64,000 bases of DNA, taken from the NCBI GenBank assembly GCA_002104905.1, contig MCFE01000261.1:1-64000 (forward strand). The letters run 5' to 3'. Position 1 is the stretch's first letter, and each line of letters begins with the position of its first letter. Shown piece by piece: positions 12,301-24,158 of the stretch. A model generated the notes under the pieces. That model was not told the origin of the DNA. It saw only the letters and a program-made list of their open reading frames with translations, and did not search any database. The stretch is from Basidiobolus meristosporus CBS 931.73. Taxonomy: Eukaryota > Basidiobolomycota > Basidiobolomycetes > Basidiobolales > Basidiobolaceae. The translations under genes were made by a program, and so were the position numbers.

Positions 12301-13185
12301 GCATCTTCATCAATCCATGTGGTTTATTTACTCTACTCGATTATTGGCACAGTAATGACTGTTTAGTAAATAAAATACAAATGAGCGTGTATTCGACATT
12401 CCAACATGATGTTCAGCCAGTGTAAGGGATTAAGGACTGCCACTATCATCGGTAGGGTCGGATTCATCAGAGAAATTCGGCCGGGAGGTGGCTTTAATGC
12501 ACGGATCCAGAATCACTGTTTTCAACACTGCATTTAATTAAAAAGCCAACAGAGTATGTGCTAAACCCCCGGCTAGCTGCGACCGATTCGAGCGGTGTAC
12601 GTGCATGCATAACCAAGGGGAATAGCCCCGCCCCTCACAACAGAACAGCCAGGTCGAAGCACTCGAGGATATTCAGTGCCCCAGTATAGCACAGACCCCG
12701 CTCAAAATACCGGCAAATCGACCTGCATCCAAACAGATCGCCATCGAGAACCGAACTAGTTGAGAATCGATCTTCATCCCTGCCTGCATTAATTCGTCAT
12801 TTGATAGGTGAGAGTTCGATTTGGCCTACTGATTGTCGCACAGGTGAGGTGGATCGGGGTATGCTTTGAATTATGTCGATGAAAACATGCACGATATCCT
12901 CACAATACACAAGAGAGTCGCTATCTGAAACGAATCTTACTATAACGGTTACACCACTTCACTGAAGGAATCAGGCACCTATGCTGGATGCGTAGAATAT
13001 GTAGCAGCATATCATGATCATTTCAGTGATTGGCCCCACTATAAAGCAGAGCCAACTGTAATGCACCACTCCTCAACTTTTCCTCACCACCTACTTCGAA
13101 ATCACCTGGACTGTTCTTTCCCAGAACTCGCCTATAAAATCTCCCTTCCCATCAGCTCTCCGTCTTCGACTCAGCACTGCATCTT
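12301..13185. other. Intergenic upstream of the OSBP gene
   Basis: No coding signal. A TATA-like CTATAAAG at about 13039-13046 sits some 140 bp before the OSBP start and could be its core promoter. Pyrimidine-rich leader sequence follows. Confidence 0.4.
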
Positions 13186-14578
13186 ATGGGCGTCATCAAG
13201 CAAAACCCCCTTCCCAAGACGACCTTGGTGGACACAGAGGCAGACAGGTCTAGCGTCAAAAAGGGTCGACATCCCGACTCTCATGAAGACTCTGATCAGG
13301 GTAAATTCAAGGCCATTTTCGGCCTTCTGAAGAACATGATTGGAGTCAAAGATATTGTGAACATGCAAGTGCCATCGTCTTGGTTAGCACGAAATACCGA
13401 CTAAACCCCGGTTGCACAATTTAGGCGTCTATCGTTGCCTGCGCAGCTTCTGGATCCGATATCAAACCTTGAGCAGTGGCAGTACCTCGACCGACCGGAT
13501 TTCTTCGCATGGTATTTATTGTTTGTAGACATCCTCTCACCCAGCCAATTAAAGTCAGCCCACCCCAAATCAATCTAGTCTTGGTGACGACGATGACCCG
13601 GTCAACCGAATGTTTGGGGTGATCACCTGGTGGTTTTCCAAGGATCTGAAATATATAGTGTCTCGCATCAAGAAACCATACAACTCCGTTCTTGGGGAGC
13701 AGTTTATGAGCAAGTGGGAGGTGCCTGCCACAAAGCCTGGCTTGTCATTGAGGGACATAGAATCAGAGCCGGACAAGGTCAGGGTTATATTCGTCGCAGA
13801 GCAGACCTCACACCATCCACCAGTGTCCGCGTTCCACTACGAATGTCCCGAAAAAGGGGTGTCTGCTTGGGGGTCGGATCATATATGCGCTAGATTCACC
13901 GGCACATCCGTTAAGGTTTCTTCGGGTAGCTACTCCTCAGGAATTCATGTCCGTCTAGCAAATCGGGATAATGAGGAATACCGGTTGACTCATCCAACAG
14001 CCAGTATCCAGGGCTGGCTGAAAGGATCCCTATATATCACGGTGAGCGAGTACTGTACCATCACATGTCCCAAAAGTGGATTGAAAGCAGTCATTGAATA
14101 CAAAGAGGAGTCCTGGCTGGGGAAGCCCAAGTTCCTAGTAGAAGGCAAAATATTCCGGCAGAACTTTTCGGATGAGGGTGCCGAAGAGCCTGTCAAGTTA
14201 AAGAGCATCCCAGAGGACCAAGTGGTGGGGAAAGTCGAAGGAAGCTGGCGGGGAAGAATCTACGGAACTCGGACAGATAATAACCAGTCAACAATGTTGC
14301 TTGATATGAACGCATTGCAGGTGATCCCAAAGTTGGTGAAACCAATCTCTGAACAAAACGAGAACGAATCGAGGAGAGTATGGTCCAAGGTCACCGAGCT
14401 TATCATAAAGAAGGATTTCAATAATGCCACGAAGGCCAAGCATGCGCTCGAAGACCTGCAGCGGCAAAAAGCAAGCGAACGACTTGCCAGCGGGAGCGCG
14501 TTCGTTCCCCAGCTGTTCCACTTGGATACCTCGCGACCAGGTTACCCAACTCTAAAGGTTCCTCTGCCTGATTTATGA
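13186..14578 (+). CDS. Oxysterol-binding protein, short Osh/Kes1-type lipid transfer protein
   Basis: Exons 13186-13376 (or -13382), 13425-13511 and 13579-14578 give about 425 residues. The fingerprint EQTSHHPPVSAFHYECP is the OSBP-family signature. Other family features are LSLPAQLLDPISNLEQW (lid/early barrel), KPYNSVLGE, GSWRGRIYG and the acidic FFACLGDDDD. There is no PH or ankyrin region, so it is a lipid-binding-domain-only protein like Kes1/Osh4. Known: such proteins exchange sterol and PI4P between membranes from the cytosol. The first intron has two possible donors (GTCTTG at 13377, GTTAGC at 13383), both phase-correct and differing by two residues; I prefer the 48-nt intron. Confidence 0.92.
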
Positions 14579-14899
14579 CCAAACATTACTCCAAATTAAT
14601 TTAATTTCTCAAAGTATTACTTGTGCTTAGTAGATCTAGCCAATAAACCTAACAGTAACATCTGGAATTGCACTGGGCTCTATTATTTAATTTGTTTCTT
14701 TAATCATCCTGGCAGCAAAAACAGAGTCATAAAGCGAACGAAGCTCAGCTAGTGATCAATTACAGGATTCAGGTAGAAGGGTAATATGCGGAATGCTAGT
14801 GTTACCATAAAGTATTTAGTATATAAAGGAGGTGAGAAGCGGCATGGGTTATTATAGTCGGCGGTGTGGAAAAGGGAGGTGAAGGGCATAGAGGACTAA
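14579..14899. other. 3' intergenic between convergent OSBP and Hsp40 genes
   Basis: About 320 bp, AT-rich, shared by the two 3' ends. No further feature recognised. Confidence 0.5.
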
Positions 14900-16183
14900 T
14901 TATTGTTGAGCACATTGTACCCCTGGACCTTGTCCTTGGCCGTCCTCATCCTCGTATTCATCGTCCATTCCTCGTTCGGCACGATTTTTCTGAGAGCTAT
15001 TCATATCACTAAGGACAACTTCTTCAACATCACCCTTGATCTTTGGTAAAGATGCTCTTGGGGGGAGGATGGTTTCGAGTTGTGCGATAGATTCGGGAGT
15101 TGTCCAGTTGCGCTCAGGGAAGATTACTTCAAACTGAACATACAAATCGCCGTGTTGGTGGTGACGATGGCTGGGCATACCCTCATTCTGAATAGTCTTG
15201 ATTTCATCAGGCTTGATAACTTCTCCAGGAAGAATACCTACTTTCAGTTTTCTACCATCCAGGTGTTTGATGATGAAAAAGCCACCGGCGAGAGCAGTAA
15301 CAAGGTCAATCTTTGCGTTATAGAATAGATCATCTCCCTTACGCTTGAAGTGGGCGTGTGGCTTCTCCTCAATGACTATGACGATGTCACCAGGAACGAC
15401 ATCAGGGGCTTGATCAGCTTCACCGTGGAAGACTACTTTTTGGCCGTCTCTCATGCCTTTATCGATATGCACTTCGAGAACCTTGCGCTCAGAGGTAACC
15501 TTCTTGCCATGGCATACTTTGCATTTATCCTTTTCGTTAATAACCTGGCCTTCTCCGTTACAATCTTGGCAGTGTTGTTGAATTTGTTGAACCATGGGGC
15601 CAAGTTGGCGGTGAATGATGCGAACACCACGTCCGTTACAGGTACCGCAAGTCTTCACAGCACCTTCCTTTCCACCCTTACCCTTGCACGAGGAGCAGAT
15701 CACATTCTTTTGCAGTGCAAGCTTACTGGTCTTGCCCTTGTATAAATCTTCCAGAGATACCTTAAGAGCATGGTGGACATCTTTGCCCCTCTTGGGACCA
15801 CTCTGTTGACGAGAACCGCCACCGCCAAAGAAGCCACCACCAAAGAATTGAGAGAACAGGTCTTCAGCAGACATACCAGGGCCGCCTTCATTTTTAAGCC
15901 CTTCTTCGCCGTATTGATCGTAAAGGTTTCTCTTCTCAGAGTCGGAGAGGATTTCGTAAGCGTGGGAGATATCCTTGAATTTGTCACCAGCATCGGGATT
16001 CTAAATATGCAAAAATCACGGTAAGTAATGGAGAATAAAGGAGGAAAGCTCTTGACAGCAAAGAATCCGAACCTTATCAGGGTGGTACTTCAAAGCCAGC
16101 TTGCGATAAGCTTTCTTTAGTTCACTTTCAGAGGCGGTGGGAGAAACTCCCAAGATATCGTAGTATTTGGTATCTTTGACCAT
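14900..16183 (-). CDS. ydj1: Type I Hsp40 (DnaJ) co-chaperone, Ydj1-like, farnesylated
   Basis: Minus-strand exons 16073-16183 and 14900-16000 give 403 residues. The N-terminus has a J domain ([20 protein letters not shown], then ALKYHPDK with the HPD triad that stimulates Hsp70). A G/F-rich linker ([12 protein letters not shown]) follows, then four zinc-finger repeats: [24 protein letters not shown] and CKVCHGKK. The C-terminal substrate-binding domains end in an acidic tail and CAQQ, a CaaX box. Known: Ydj1 ends CASQ, is farnesylated, and delivers clients to Hsp70 at the cytosolic face of ER and mitochondria. The intron (72 nt) follows the HPD codons. Confidence 0.96.
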
Positions 16184-17161
16184 TTGTTATGACAGGTGAT
16201 GGCAGGTAAACAAGTAGCTAAGCAAGAAAGCTTCGACTAAGAAATACTGCTAGGAAAATTGACTCCAAATGAAATGTCCTGATTCCCAAACCACCCCACT
16301 ATATAAAATATTTCAGGCTAGCCAGATGAAACGTGCCGTAGCATTCTTTTTTTTTTTTCGATTGTTTTCGTCAATGATGATTATTCAAAGGAAAATCTAT
16401 TTAGTAATGGGTGGAATATTTATCGATTTCTCCTGACCTGGGATCCAATGGGATGGCTTGAATCTCCGATGCGGGCTGCTAGATACTTCGGGCACTTTCC
16501 ATCCCCAAGATCCCGCAATATGTAGAGAATTCCGGTAGATGTTACTGACTAAATCGTCCAGCCCAAGGGAACAATTCAACTTGGTTGGACGAATTATCTG
16601 TAACCAGCAGGCCACTTCACAATCAATACAGATCTACTACGTAAACAGTAGCAAGACGAATCATTGACTAATTGGGATGTCTGTGCACCTGACAAGGGTT
16701 ACCAATTAGCAATTGATCGTCTGAATCCAATGGGAAGAAGTGATAGAGAATCGAAGCACTGGTAAGGTGTAGACCGATGCTACCAGAAGCATGACAAATC
16801 AACAGTGCTATGGAAGCAACTGGTAATTTGAGTAGCACATGGCCCAAACTATTTGCTGCAAGCTCAAGTGGGTAATGCTGTACTGCTCCTTGTTCATAAA
16901 GCATCATGGCATCATGACATCGGCAAGGCCTTCATCTTGCCTTGATATGTAACTAGTGCGTTGACAGGTACTGGTTTGGTGCTGCGTATACTTCATCTAG
17001 ACTTTATATTAAATTAGGGTGGTGGCCCTTGGTAGTGCTTTATTTTACACCTAGATACCTCCATCATTTCTACCTTACGACGTCAACCCTCAGTGAATGA
17101 GTGTGGTGCTTCATTTCGGGGCATCGCGCGGTTCAACCGGTACCTCGCTAACGGGCCTAAG
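16184..17161. other. Intergenic upstream of Hsp40 and downstream of endonuclease V
   Basis: About 980 bp. It must contain the Hsp40 promoter, including a poly-T run at 16348-16358. No coding region or RNA gene recognised. Confidence 0.45.
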
Positions 17162-18188
17162 TCATTCTTGACGTCTCCTGATAAGGCTTCGTGTCCTGAG
17201 ATCAGCTTGGCGAATTGGCTCTGGGATTCTGTACAGCGAGCAATGAAGCGCTATGGCCACTGCTGTCTCGTGGGAGACTCGATGTCCTGTAGATATGAAG
17301 ATGGGGTTTGTGGTTGTATCAAGAGTACGTACAGCCTATAGAGGGATTGGTATTAGAATAGTGCCATATTTGCAAACAAATCCACAGAACATTATATACC
17401 ATGCCCCAGAGCGTGCCTGAGTCCCCTATCAAGGGAAGCTTATCCCCCCCTTTCTGGAGTAGCTTGTGGCATTGTGTTTTCACTTTGGCCATGGTTAGCT
17501 CTGGACCATCGTTGATTTGAAGGAAATTTTTAGCTACACCGATAGTTGGTATGTCGGTAAGGACGCCAAGATGGCTAGCAAGTCCAAAACCGCGCGGATG
17601 TAGCACCCCATTTCCATCTACAAGTAGAACCTATGGTAAATAAATATATATGCCAATCGCTCTTGAAGTATCTATGATATCTTTTACTTGAGGCAAGAAT
17701 TCTGGTTTGTTATTTCTCAGCTTCTCGACTAATTCAAGTAGCACGTGGACTTCTCTGAACGCCAGAAAGCCAGGTATATAAGGTAGTTGGATCTTGACTT
17801 CTGCGAAATCCTCATATACTACCTAGAGAAGGCCATGCTTATTAAGGTCCAAGTTTTCACGTACCAATCGTTACTATCGCAGTACCTGTAGACTAGGGTA
17901 CTCCAGCACAACCAAACCAGCAAGCGCTAAACAAGCATCGTCTGTCGGAAAGCTTAAATCAACCCCGCCAATTAACCGAAGCCCTTGAACTTCACTTCGG
18001 TTGTTCAGAGTGAACTCCGGCAGATCATCAGTTAAAATCAACTTCTGGCGTAATTCAAGTTGTTCTCTAAAGAAGAGCTCAGACCACATACGTCAAGTCC
18101 AAAAGCCAAGCAACAACTACCTTTTCCATATTTCCTTTATTTTCTCATCCGGTGTGGGTACCGAGCAGCTGGTTTGCGTGGCTGACAT
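17162..18188 (-). CDS. Endonuclease V (deoxyinosine/inosine-specific)
   Basis: Minus-strand exons 18121-18188, 17886-18066, 17688-17822, 17400-17630 and 17162-17335 give 262 residues; introns are 54-64 nt. Motifs in order: WKREQ near residue 20, GGVDLSF (Asp about 59), [16 protein letters not shown] (Glu about 107), [20 protein letters not shown] (Asp about 133), [12 protein letters not shown] and a C-terminal [13 protein letters not shown] followed by [10 protein letters not shown]. These match the metal-binding acidic residues and DNA-wedge region of the EndoV family, and the length is close to human ENDOV. Known: the eukaryotic enzyme mainly cleaves RNA containing inosine. All key residues are intact. 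Confidence 0.94.
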
Positions 18189-18417
18189 AAGTTCTTAAAA
18201 GGAGTAGTGGTTTTGCTATAGTAACATTTTACAGTGCGTATGACTGAAATAGTGAGCTTAGCTAAGCTCCTCCCACACAATACGTGATCAATGTATCAGA
18301 CCAAATTAGTGCACACTTCAGTCAGCGAAAAAATTTAGGCGAGCTACGGACACTTAGATTGGGCAAGGTTTATTTTAAACCAAACTTGGGTATTCATTAA
18401 CATAGGTGATTGCAAGC

Positions 18418-18968
18418 TCAGTAGAAGTCAACATTGCTCCAATAAGTACTGTTGTAGTTTTCCAACAGTTCTGGGCGCAGTTTGTATTTCAACTGCCAGT
18501 CAGTAAATCCGCCACGAAGCACGAGCACTTCTTGGTTATGGTTGTTTCCACTTTCTTGCAGCGCTTCATTGTAAATTCTGGCCGATTTAGGTCCACGGAC
18601 TTGCGACAAAGCACAGTGAAAGAACACCTTTGGGACTTTGCTATATTTTTCGACGAGCTCGTTGGCACGGTCCGCAACCTCATGGGCAGGGACATTTATG
18701 GCATTTGGAATGTTCCCGTTCTATTTTGATGCAGGGTTAGAAGGAGGCTCAGGGCAATGTGTGGTGTCATAATGAACGGTTTGAAATTACTTTGAAGTCC
18801 TCATCTCGAACGTCGACAACCAAGTAATCTTTTCTAGAAACAGGAAATGCGTAAAAACGTGGAGAGCTATGTAGAGGCGAAGAAGGAAAAGTACCCTGGT
18901 GTCAAGGATTTGTTCAAGAGAATCTCTTCGAGCTCTTCGCTACCAGCATATGGGATAGTACTGGACAT
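18418..18968 (-). CDS. Cdc25/Acr2-like rhodanese-fold phosphatase or arsenate reductase
   Basis: Minus-strand exons 18895-18968, 18791-18833 and 18418-18720 give 139 residues. A rhodanese fold is visible: VVDVRDEDF (first strand), NIPNAINVPAHE, then the catalytic loop FFHCALSQVRGPKSA with Cys about 75 and Arg about 81 (HCx5R), and EVLVLRGGFTDW. This is the arrangement of S. pombe Ibp1, yeast Acr2/Ych1 and the plant CDC25-like arsenate reductases. Known activities of the family are protein-tyrosine phosphatase and arsenate reduction; which applies is not decidable here. Short introns of 61 and 70 nt. Confidence 0.88.
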
Positions 18969-19411
18969 CCTCCTTACGATAACACGTTGCAATGCAGCAC
19001 TGGAAAACAAAATCGATGCTTACCAAGTTGGTAAAAGGGGATTTATTCATTGCTGATGAATTCTTATTAGTGGACAATCGAGAAAAGTTGATTGGTAACT
19101 CGATTTGCCAAGTTAATGTCATCATTGAGGCCTATTATGAGATCATTTTAAAGACAGATAGTGAGCTCTTGCCTGGCGGTGCATGGTTTGATAGACTCCA
19201 GTCAGATGTGTCAACAAGCAGTTGTTTCTGCGCTTCCCATTCACTATTCAAGACCAGTTTTCACCCTTCAAGGTGGTTACGCTAAGAGGAGCGAAATTCA
19301 GCTGGATTGTTTACAGTGTTTATTCATTTGCCTAAAGAGATGATGTCTAATGAAGCAGCAAGGGTAATTGAATACTAATGTGAAGGCTCTGTAGGAATAC
19401 ATCGGGTCAAT

Positions 19412-21249
19412 TTATATTCCTGGAACACCTTTCCGCTCACGTTCGTAGTACTTGGCAATCAGGAATGCTACGTCTAAACTTTGCTCACAGTTTAGGCGTG
19501 GATCACAGAATGTTTGATAATTTTGTGAAAGGTCATCATGATCAAGCTCCATGAACCCTCCAACGCATTCTACGTAAGACATGATTAGCATCTAATCCGT
19601 ACAAGTGGTTGGTAGAAACAAAAGAAAGTACCGGTCACATGATCGCCCGTCAGCTCTAGATGAATACCGTTCAACTGGCTGTTGTTCTCTTTGTGGATAC
19701 GGATGGATTTGCTAATCTCCTGTATGATGTTGTTGAAGCTGCGGGTTTTCACGCCAGATGAGCTTTGTTCAGTGCTGTAGACGTGTTCGGGTGAGTATCA
19801 GGGGGCGCAGTGGACGAAGAAAACCGACTTACTTTCCGTGCATGGGATCACATGCCCAGACAACGACGTGTCCGGATTCTTGCACAGCTTTAATATGACC
19901 TGGGAGATATTGCTCAATCTAAATCAATTTAGCAGTTGGTCCAAAGGAGCATCTGATATGAACCCACCTTGGTGGCATTATATCTTGAGATCAAAGTGAC
20001 TTTGCCGATTTCCTTTTTGGGATTGACGATATTCAGTACCCTGACAAGCTCCTCATTCTCCATACTGGGCCCGACTTTGATGCCGATGGGGTTCTCAATG
20101 CCAGAGAAATACTCCACATGAGCCCCATCTAATTGCCTGGTTCTGTCGCCGATCCAAAGGAAATGAGTACTGGTGTTGTACCATTTTCTGCCGCCATTCG
20201 AGGGATCAGGCAGATATCTGGTAAGTGCCTCTTCGAATGGGAGCATAAGTCCTTCGTGAGACATGTATAGGTCAACACTACTGAGAGTGGAGGCTAACTG
20301 AGGCTGATCGGCACCAATGACTTGCATATAGTTAAGGGCATCTGTGAGTCGATTGACGATAGTTTGATACTCTTCGCGGATCTCAGTCGAATTAATGTAT
20401 TGTAAATCCCACTCAGTTGGGCGGTGCAAATCAGCAAATCCAGAGTTGAGAATAGAGCGGACATAATTCATTGTAGCCGCAGAGTGGAAATAGGCACTAG
20501 ATCCGAATATTAACAAAGTAATCAGGCTAGCATGAGAGCAATCGATTTACCTGAGTAGTCTCTCTGGGTCTGGCTCACGGTCATTGGGGTTGTAACCATT
20601 GATATTGTCTCCTCTATTAATCAGTTAACTTGGTGGATTCCTGAAGCACGCTCTGGATTTTGGCGTTACCTGAATGAATAGATCTCCTCTCCCTCGTGCA
20701 ATTCCGTTGGCTTTGAGCGAGGCTTTGCATACTGAAATAGCAAAGATTGTCAGCACTTGAAGGAACCTTTTGCGTCTTCTCTGGCGTTGTTACCTGACCG
20801 GCCATACGGGCAATTCGCACAACTGGAATTCTAGCTCCCCAAGTGAGTATCAAACTCATTTGTAGCAATATTTTAAGTTTGTTTTCGATTGGTTCCTAGA
20901 GTCAGCGCTACTTTAGAAAGGGGAACGTGGACTCTGTGGGGGAGGTGACAACAGTATTTACCTGCGAGCAGTAGTCAAAGGATTCGGCGCAGTCACCGCC
21001 CTGTAACAGGAAAGCTTTTCCCAGGGCAACCTCCTTGAGTTGTTCCCGGAGAGCTTGAATCTGTGGACTGGTTAAGTAACCAGCTTGAAAGACGAAACAC
21101 ACGAAAATTACCTCTCGGGGGCAAACCAAAGGTGGCAAATAAGCCAGTTTACCCAACACTCGATTCAGCTTTTCTTCATCGTTGTAGATAACATCTTGAG
21201 TCACTGGCTTCTTTCTCCAGGAAGAAGGCGTCCAGGTATTTTCAGTCAT
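19412..21249 (-). CDS. 3-deoxy-D-arabino-heptulosonate-7-phosphate synthase, class II
   Basis: Nine minus-strand exons (21112-21249, 20962-21060, 20794-20895, 20670-20731, 20551-20613, 19968-20496, 19833-19918, 19632-19774, 19412-19569) give 459 residues. Class II hallmarks: WTPSSWRKKP at the start, LPPLVCPRE, AFLLQGGDCAESF, PVVRIARMAGQYAKPRS, YSFRGDNINGYN, SHEGLMLPFEEALTR, HFLWIGDRTRQLDGAHVEY, NPIGIKVGPSM, VVVWACDPMHGNT and HLELTGDHVTECVGG. Known: it condenses PEP with erythrose-4-phosphate, the first step of the shikimate pathway. Class II is the plant and bacterial type, also found in some fungi; yeasts use class I (Aro3/Aro4). Introns are 49-66 nt. Confidence 0.95.
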
Positions 21250-22180
21250 AACAATAGTATTGAAATATATACGACTACGATAAAATATGAATATCGAGGA
21301 AAAGCCTTGGTATGATGATAACCAACAATCCCTTCGAGTTGCCAAATTTCTGGTGACTAATTGTATATATATAGCCTGGGGGCTATCCTATACACCATTG
21401 AATATAGATTTGCCCTCTACTGTGAATTCTAAATTCAGTGGGGGACACTACTGTGTATGATTCATTATGGCACATTTTACGTTGGACTGATGTTAAACCA
21501 TTGAATTTGCACATATCAAATCCAGTACGAGGATTGTTTCCATAGATGGTAAGCCAATTCAGGCCTGACCCTTTGAGGAAATGAAGCTGTGTCCAATCAT
21601 TTGATGATTCTGAAGACAGTGGGTGAAATTCACCACCAGATATTGGTCAAAATCAAGATGACTAGGAATGAGTCGAACGCTGTAACCACCCATTATATAA
21701 TTGAGTACGTCCTTACAGATTTGGCGCTTCCATTGCGGGCCAGAAATTTTGTCACAGCATGCCAGGTCAACGGGTTACAATTCTGGGTTATAGACTGGAA
21801 TCCTTCAACAGCCTTGCTATTGTCATGTCAATCCCAGACAATGGAAATGTGAATGATTTGTTGACAATCGATTTCAAATGTGCCAACCAGCCTTTGGAGG
21901 GTGACACCTAGTGGCTTAAATTAATGTCATTGCCAAAATCGTACAGTCCAGGTTGATATCCAATGGATGCGTAGAATTGTCGCGTAGGGTTGCACTTCTT
22001 CACAATACGGCTACCATTAGGTACTGTGATACTAGGGTTGGCTCATGTACGGAATTGTTCAAGTATACGCTTCATTTTATTTGACATTATGGATTAGTTG
22101 GGCTCACTACTATTATGCTGAAGAGTGTGAATGTACATTTTGTACACTACTGGCGTTTCGAGCATAGCCGATGGAGTAGT
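21250..22180. other. Intergenic between DAHP synthase and Ddi1
   Basis: About 930 bp holding the DAHP synthase promoter and the Ddi1 3' end. A TATA-like TATATATATA lies at 21363-21372, about 115 bp upstream of the synthase start codon. An 87-codon frame (plus, 21589-21852) has no motif. Confidence 0.4.
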
Positions 22181-23747
22181 CTAGCTAAAGATCATGCTTG
22201 CAGCAACATCGGGATCACCATTTGCGGCATCTAAGGCAGCGATTGCTTCTTCGCGAGGGATGCCCAGATTGGTGAGTATTTGAATGCTCTGTTCGGAGTA
22301 TTTCGATTGTGTTGTAGCGGAGGTTTGGGAAGATGACGCTGAGGCGGTTACATTAGGGAGTGGGGCGGATAGGCCTGGGATGCTGGTGCCTGGAACTGAG
22401 GTTCCAGTGGATTTGGTGTCCGATACAACTTCCTCTTCTGCAAAGTCCTTTGGCAATTCATGCTCGGCGAGAAAAGGAATCTCTCTGTCATTGATGACAA
22501 GTGCATTTCTACGGAGATCTATGCAGGCCTACCAACGAGTTAGTTATGAGGGGACATTGGATATACGATTAGGTAGCAAACCTGGTGGCGCTTCAGCATA
22601 TCTAGCCCAAATAATAGATCTACCCCTTTTCCTTCCATGACCGTGAAGGAGCATTGGAGGAATAGATCTGTTCCTACTTTGAGTTGGGCACTGTGCACTC
22701 TACCAAGGATCTTTGCAGTTCCCACACCTTTGGCGATACCGGCAAATCGCGTGTCCAGGAGACGCATTAAACTAGTGGGATCCAAGGTGAGTTTAAAATT
22801 CAAGTACATCTACTCTTGTTACGTACCCGCATGCTTGAGCACAATCCGGAGACACTGTTGCGCTTAACATTAATAATCGAGATCAAAGAGCAATTCATTC
22901 GTAGCGATGCTTACTGATTGTAGCCTGAGCTCCAGAATCAACAAAGGCTTTTACAGGATGCCCGTTCACCTCAACATTGATGTAAAGCATATGGACCCTT
23001 CCGAATGATTCAGGATTATATTCCAAAGCCGCCTCCATATTTGACATTACATTTTCCATTCGAATCGCCTCCTCAATTTTACGCTGAGCATCAATGTCAA
23101 ACGGATTTGCTTCAAGTGCTGCCTATCGACAACGTGAATAGCTGAGAACAAACTTGCTATCTTCTATACAAAAATTACCATTTCGGAGAGTTTGAGCTGC
23201 TCAGCTTGTTTCCTCTGAGTTTCCATGTTGCGCATAATGTTCGCAAAGCCCTGAGGGTCGTTTAAAGCGGCTTGTGCCAACTGTGGATGGCTCTAATAAG
23301 AGGGTAAGGTATCTATTGTTTTCTGGAGGCAACCTATGAGTAGAATGTTACCTGAGCAAGCTGTTGTAGTAGTCGAGTGTCATTGATAACATGTTGTCTT
23401 GTCTGTTCAAATTGACTGTCTTGTGATTGAACAGTCTGGGAGCTGCCGGAGGTAGTTTTGGACGAGTCAACGCGGACTAATATTATGTCGTCATTATTAA
23501 CACCAAGTTCCTTGAGAGATTTCTTTTTGTCAGATAGGATTCTTCCATTATGGTAGAGCTGTTGTGTATCAGGAGTATATCCAGTCTGCAATAAAGAGGT
23601 CTATTAAAACATGGCAACGTCATATATCATAGTGTTATGGAATCTTACTTCAGCTTCGATGAGAGCCAACAGATTCTCAAGCTCCATGGAGGGGTCCACC
23701 TCGAGATTGTGAAGATCTCCTTGTTCGGTCGTTAGAGTAAGTTTCAT
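22181..23747 (-). CDS. ddi1: DNA damage-inducible protein Ddi1: UBL, retroviral-type aspartic protease, UBA
   Basis: Minus-strand exons 23649-23747, 23352-23585, 23179-23292, 22915-23122, 22827-22854, 22582-22771 and 22181-22528 give 406 residues. N-terminal UBL ([20 protein letters not shown], then [17 protein letters not shown]). Middle helical domain. Retropepsin-like domain with [20 protein letters not shown] (catalytic Asp about 211), then [10 protein letters not shown] and [12 protein letters not shown]. The C-terminal UBA is [19 protein letters not shown]. Known: Ddi1 is a proteasome shuttle and ubiquitin-directed protease in cytosol and nucleus. Exon five is only 28 nt. It shares a 411-bp divergent promoter with INTS6. 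Confidence 0.95.
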
Positions 23748-24158
23748 GTTAAAGTAGAATACACCTTATTTCAGGAGGTTGCAGTCCTTTTAACTCGTAC
23801 CTTCAACGTCAACTGAATAAACGTAAGTATATATTATGGAATGGTGTATCCTTGAATAGAAGGCGCCTTTGTGTTATATATAGCGAATCCGACCTGGATA
23901 CGAAAATGCTATACAAATCTAGCAACCACTAGTAAAATCTTTTTTCACCAAGGCAATTAACGCAATTACACTTTGCCAAGCCAAACTAATAAGCAACAAG
24001 CTGTTAGGTGCAAATAATCTTGGTGACTGAATTAAAAGACATATTATAGACGGGAACCTTGGGATAGGGTCGTGACACTCGATAGCAAAGATATCTCTTT
24101 GCGTGATTCTCATTTGTATATACTTGTTCTTAACCATCAAGGATTTTCCACCTTCAAG
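23748..24158. promoter_or_regulatory. Shared divergent promoter region of ddi1 and INTS6
   Basis: The start codons of ddi1 (minus) and the Integrator subunit 6 gene (plus) are 411 bp apart, back to back. The interval is AT-rich, with TATATA-like stretches at about 23830 and 23876, and has no ORF of note. Bidirectional control is inferred from spacing only. Confidence 0.45.

Noticed and set aside
15350-15745. 131-codon plus-strand open frame
   Set aside because: Antisense of the Hsp40 zinc-finger region.
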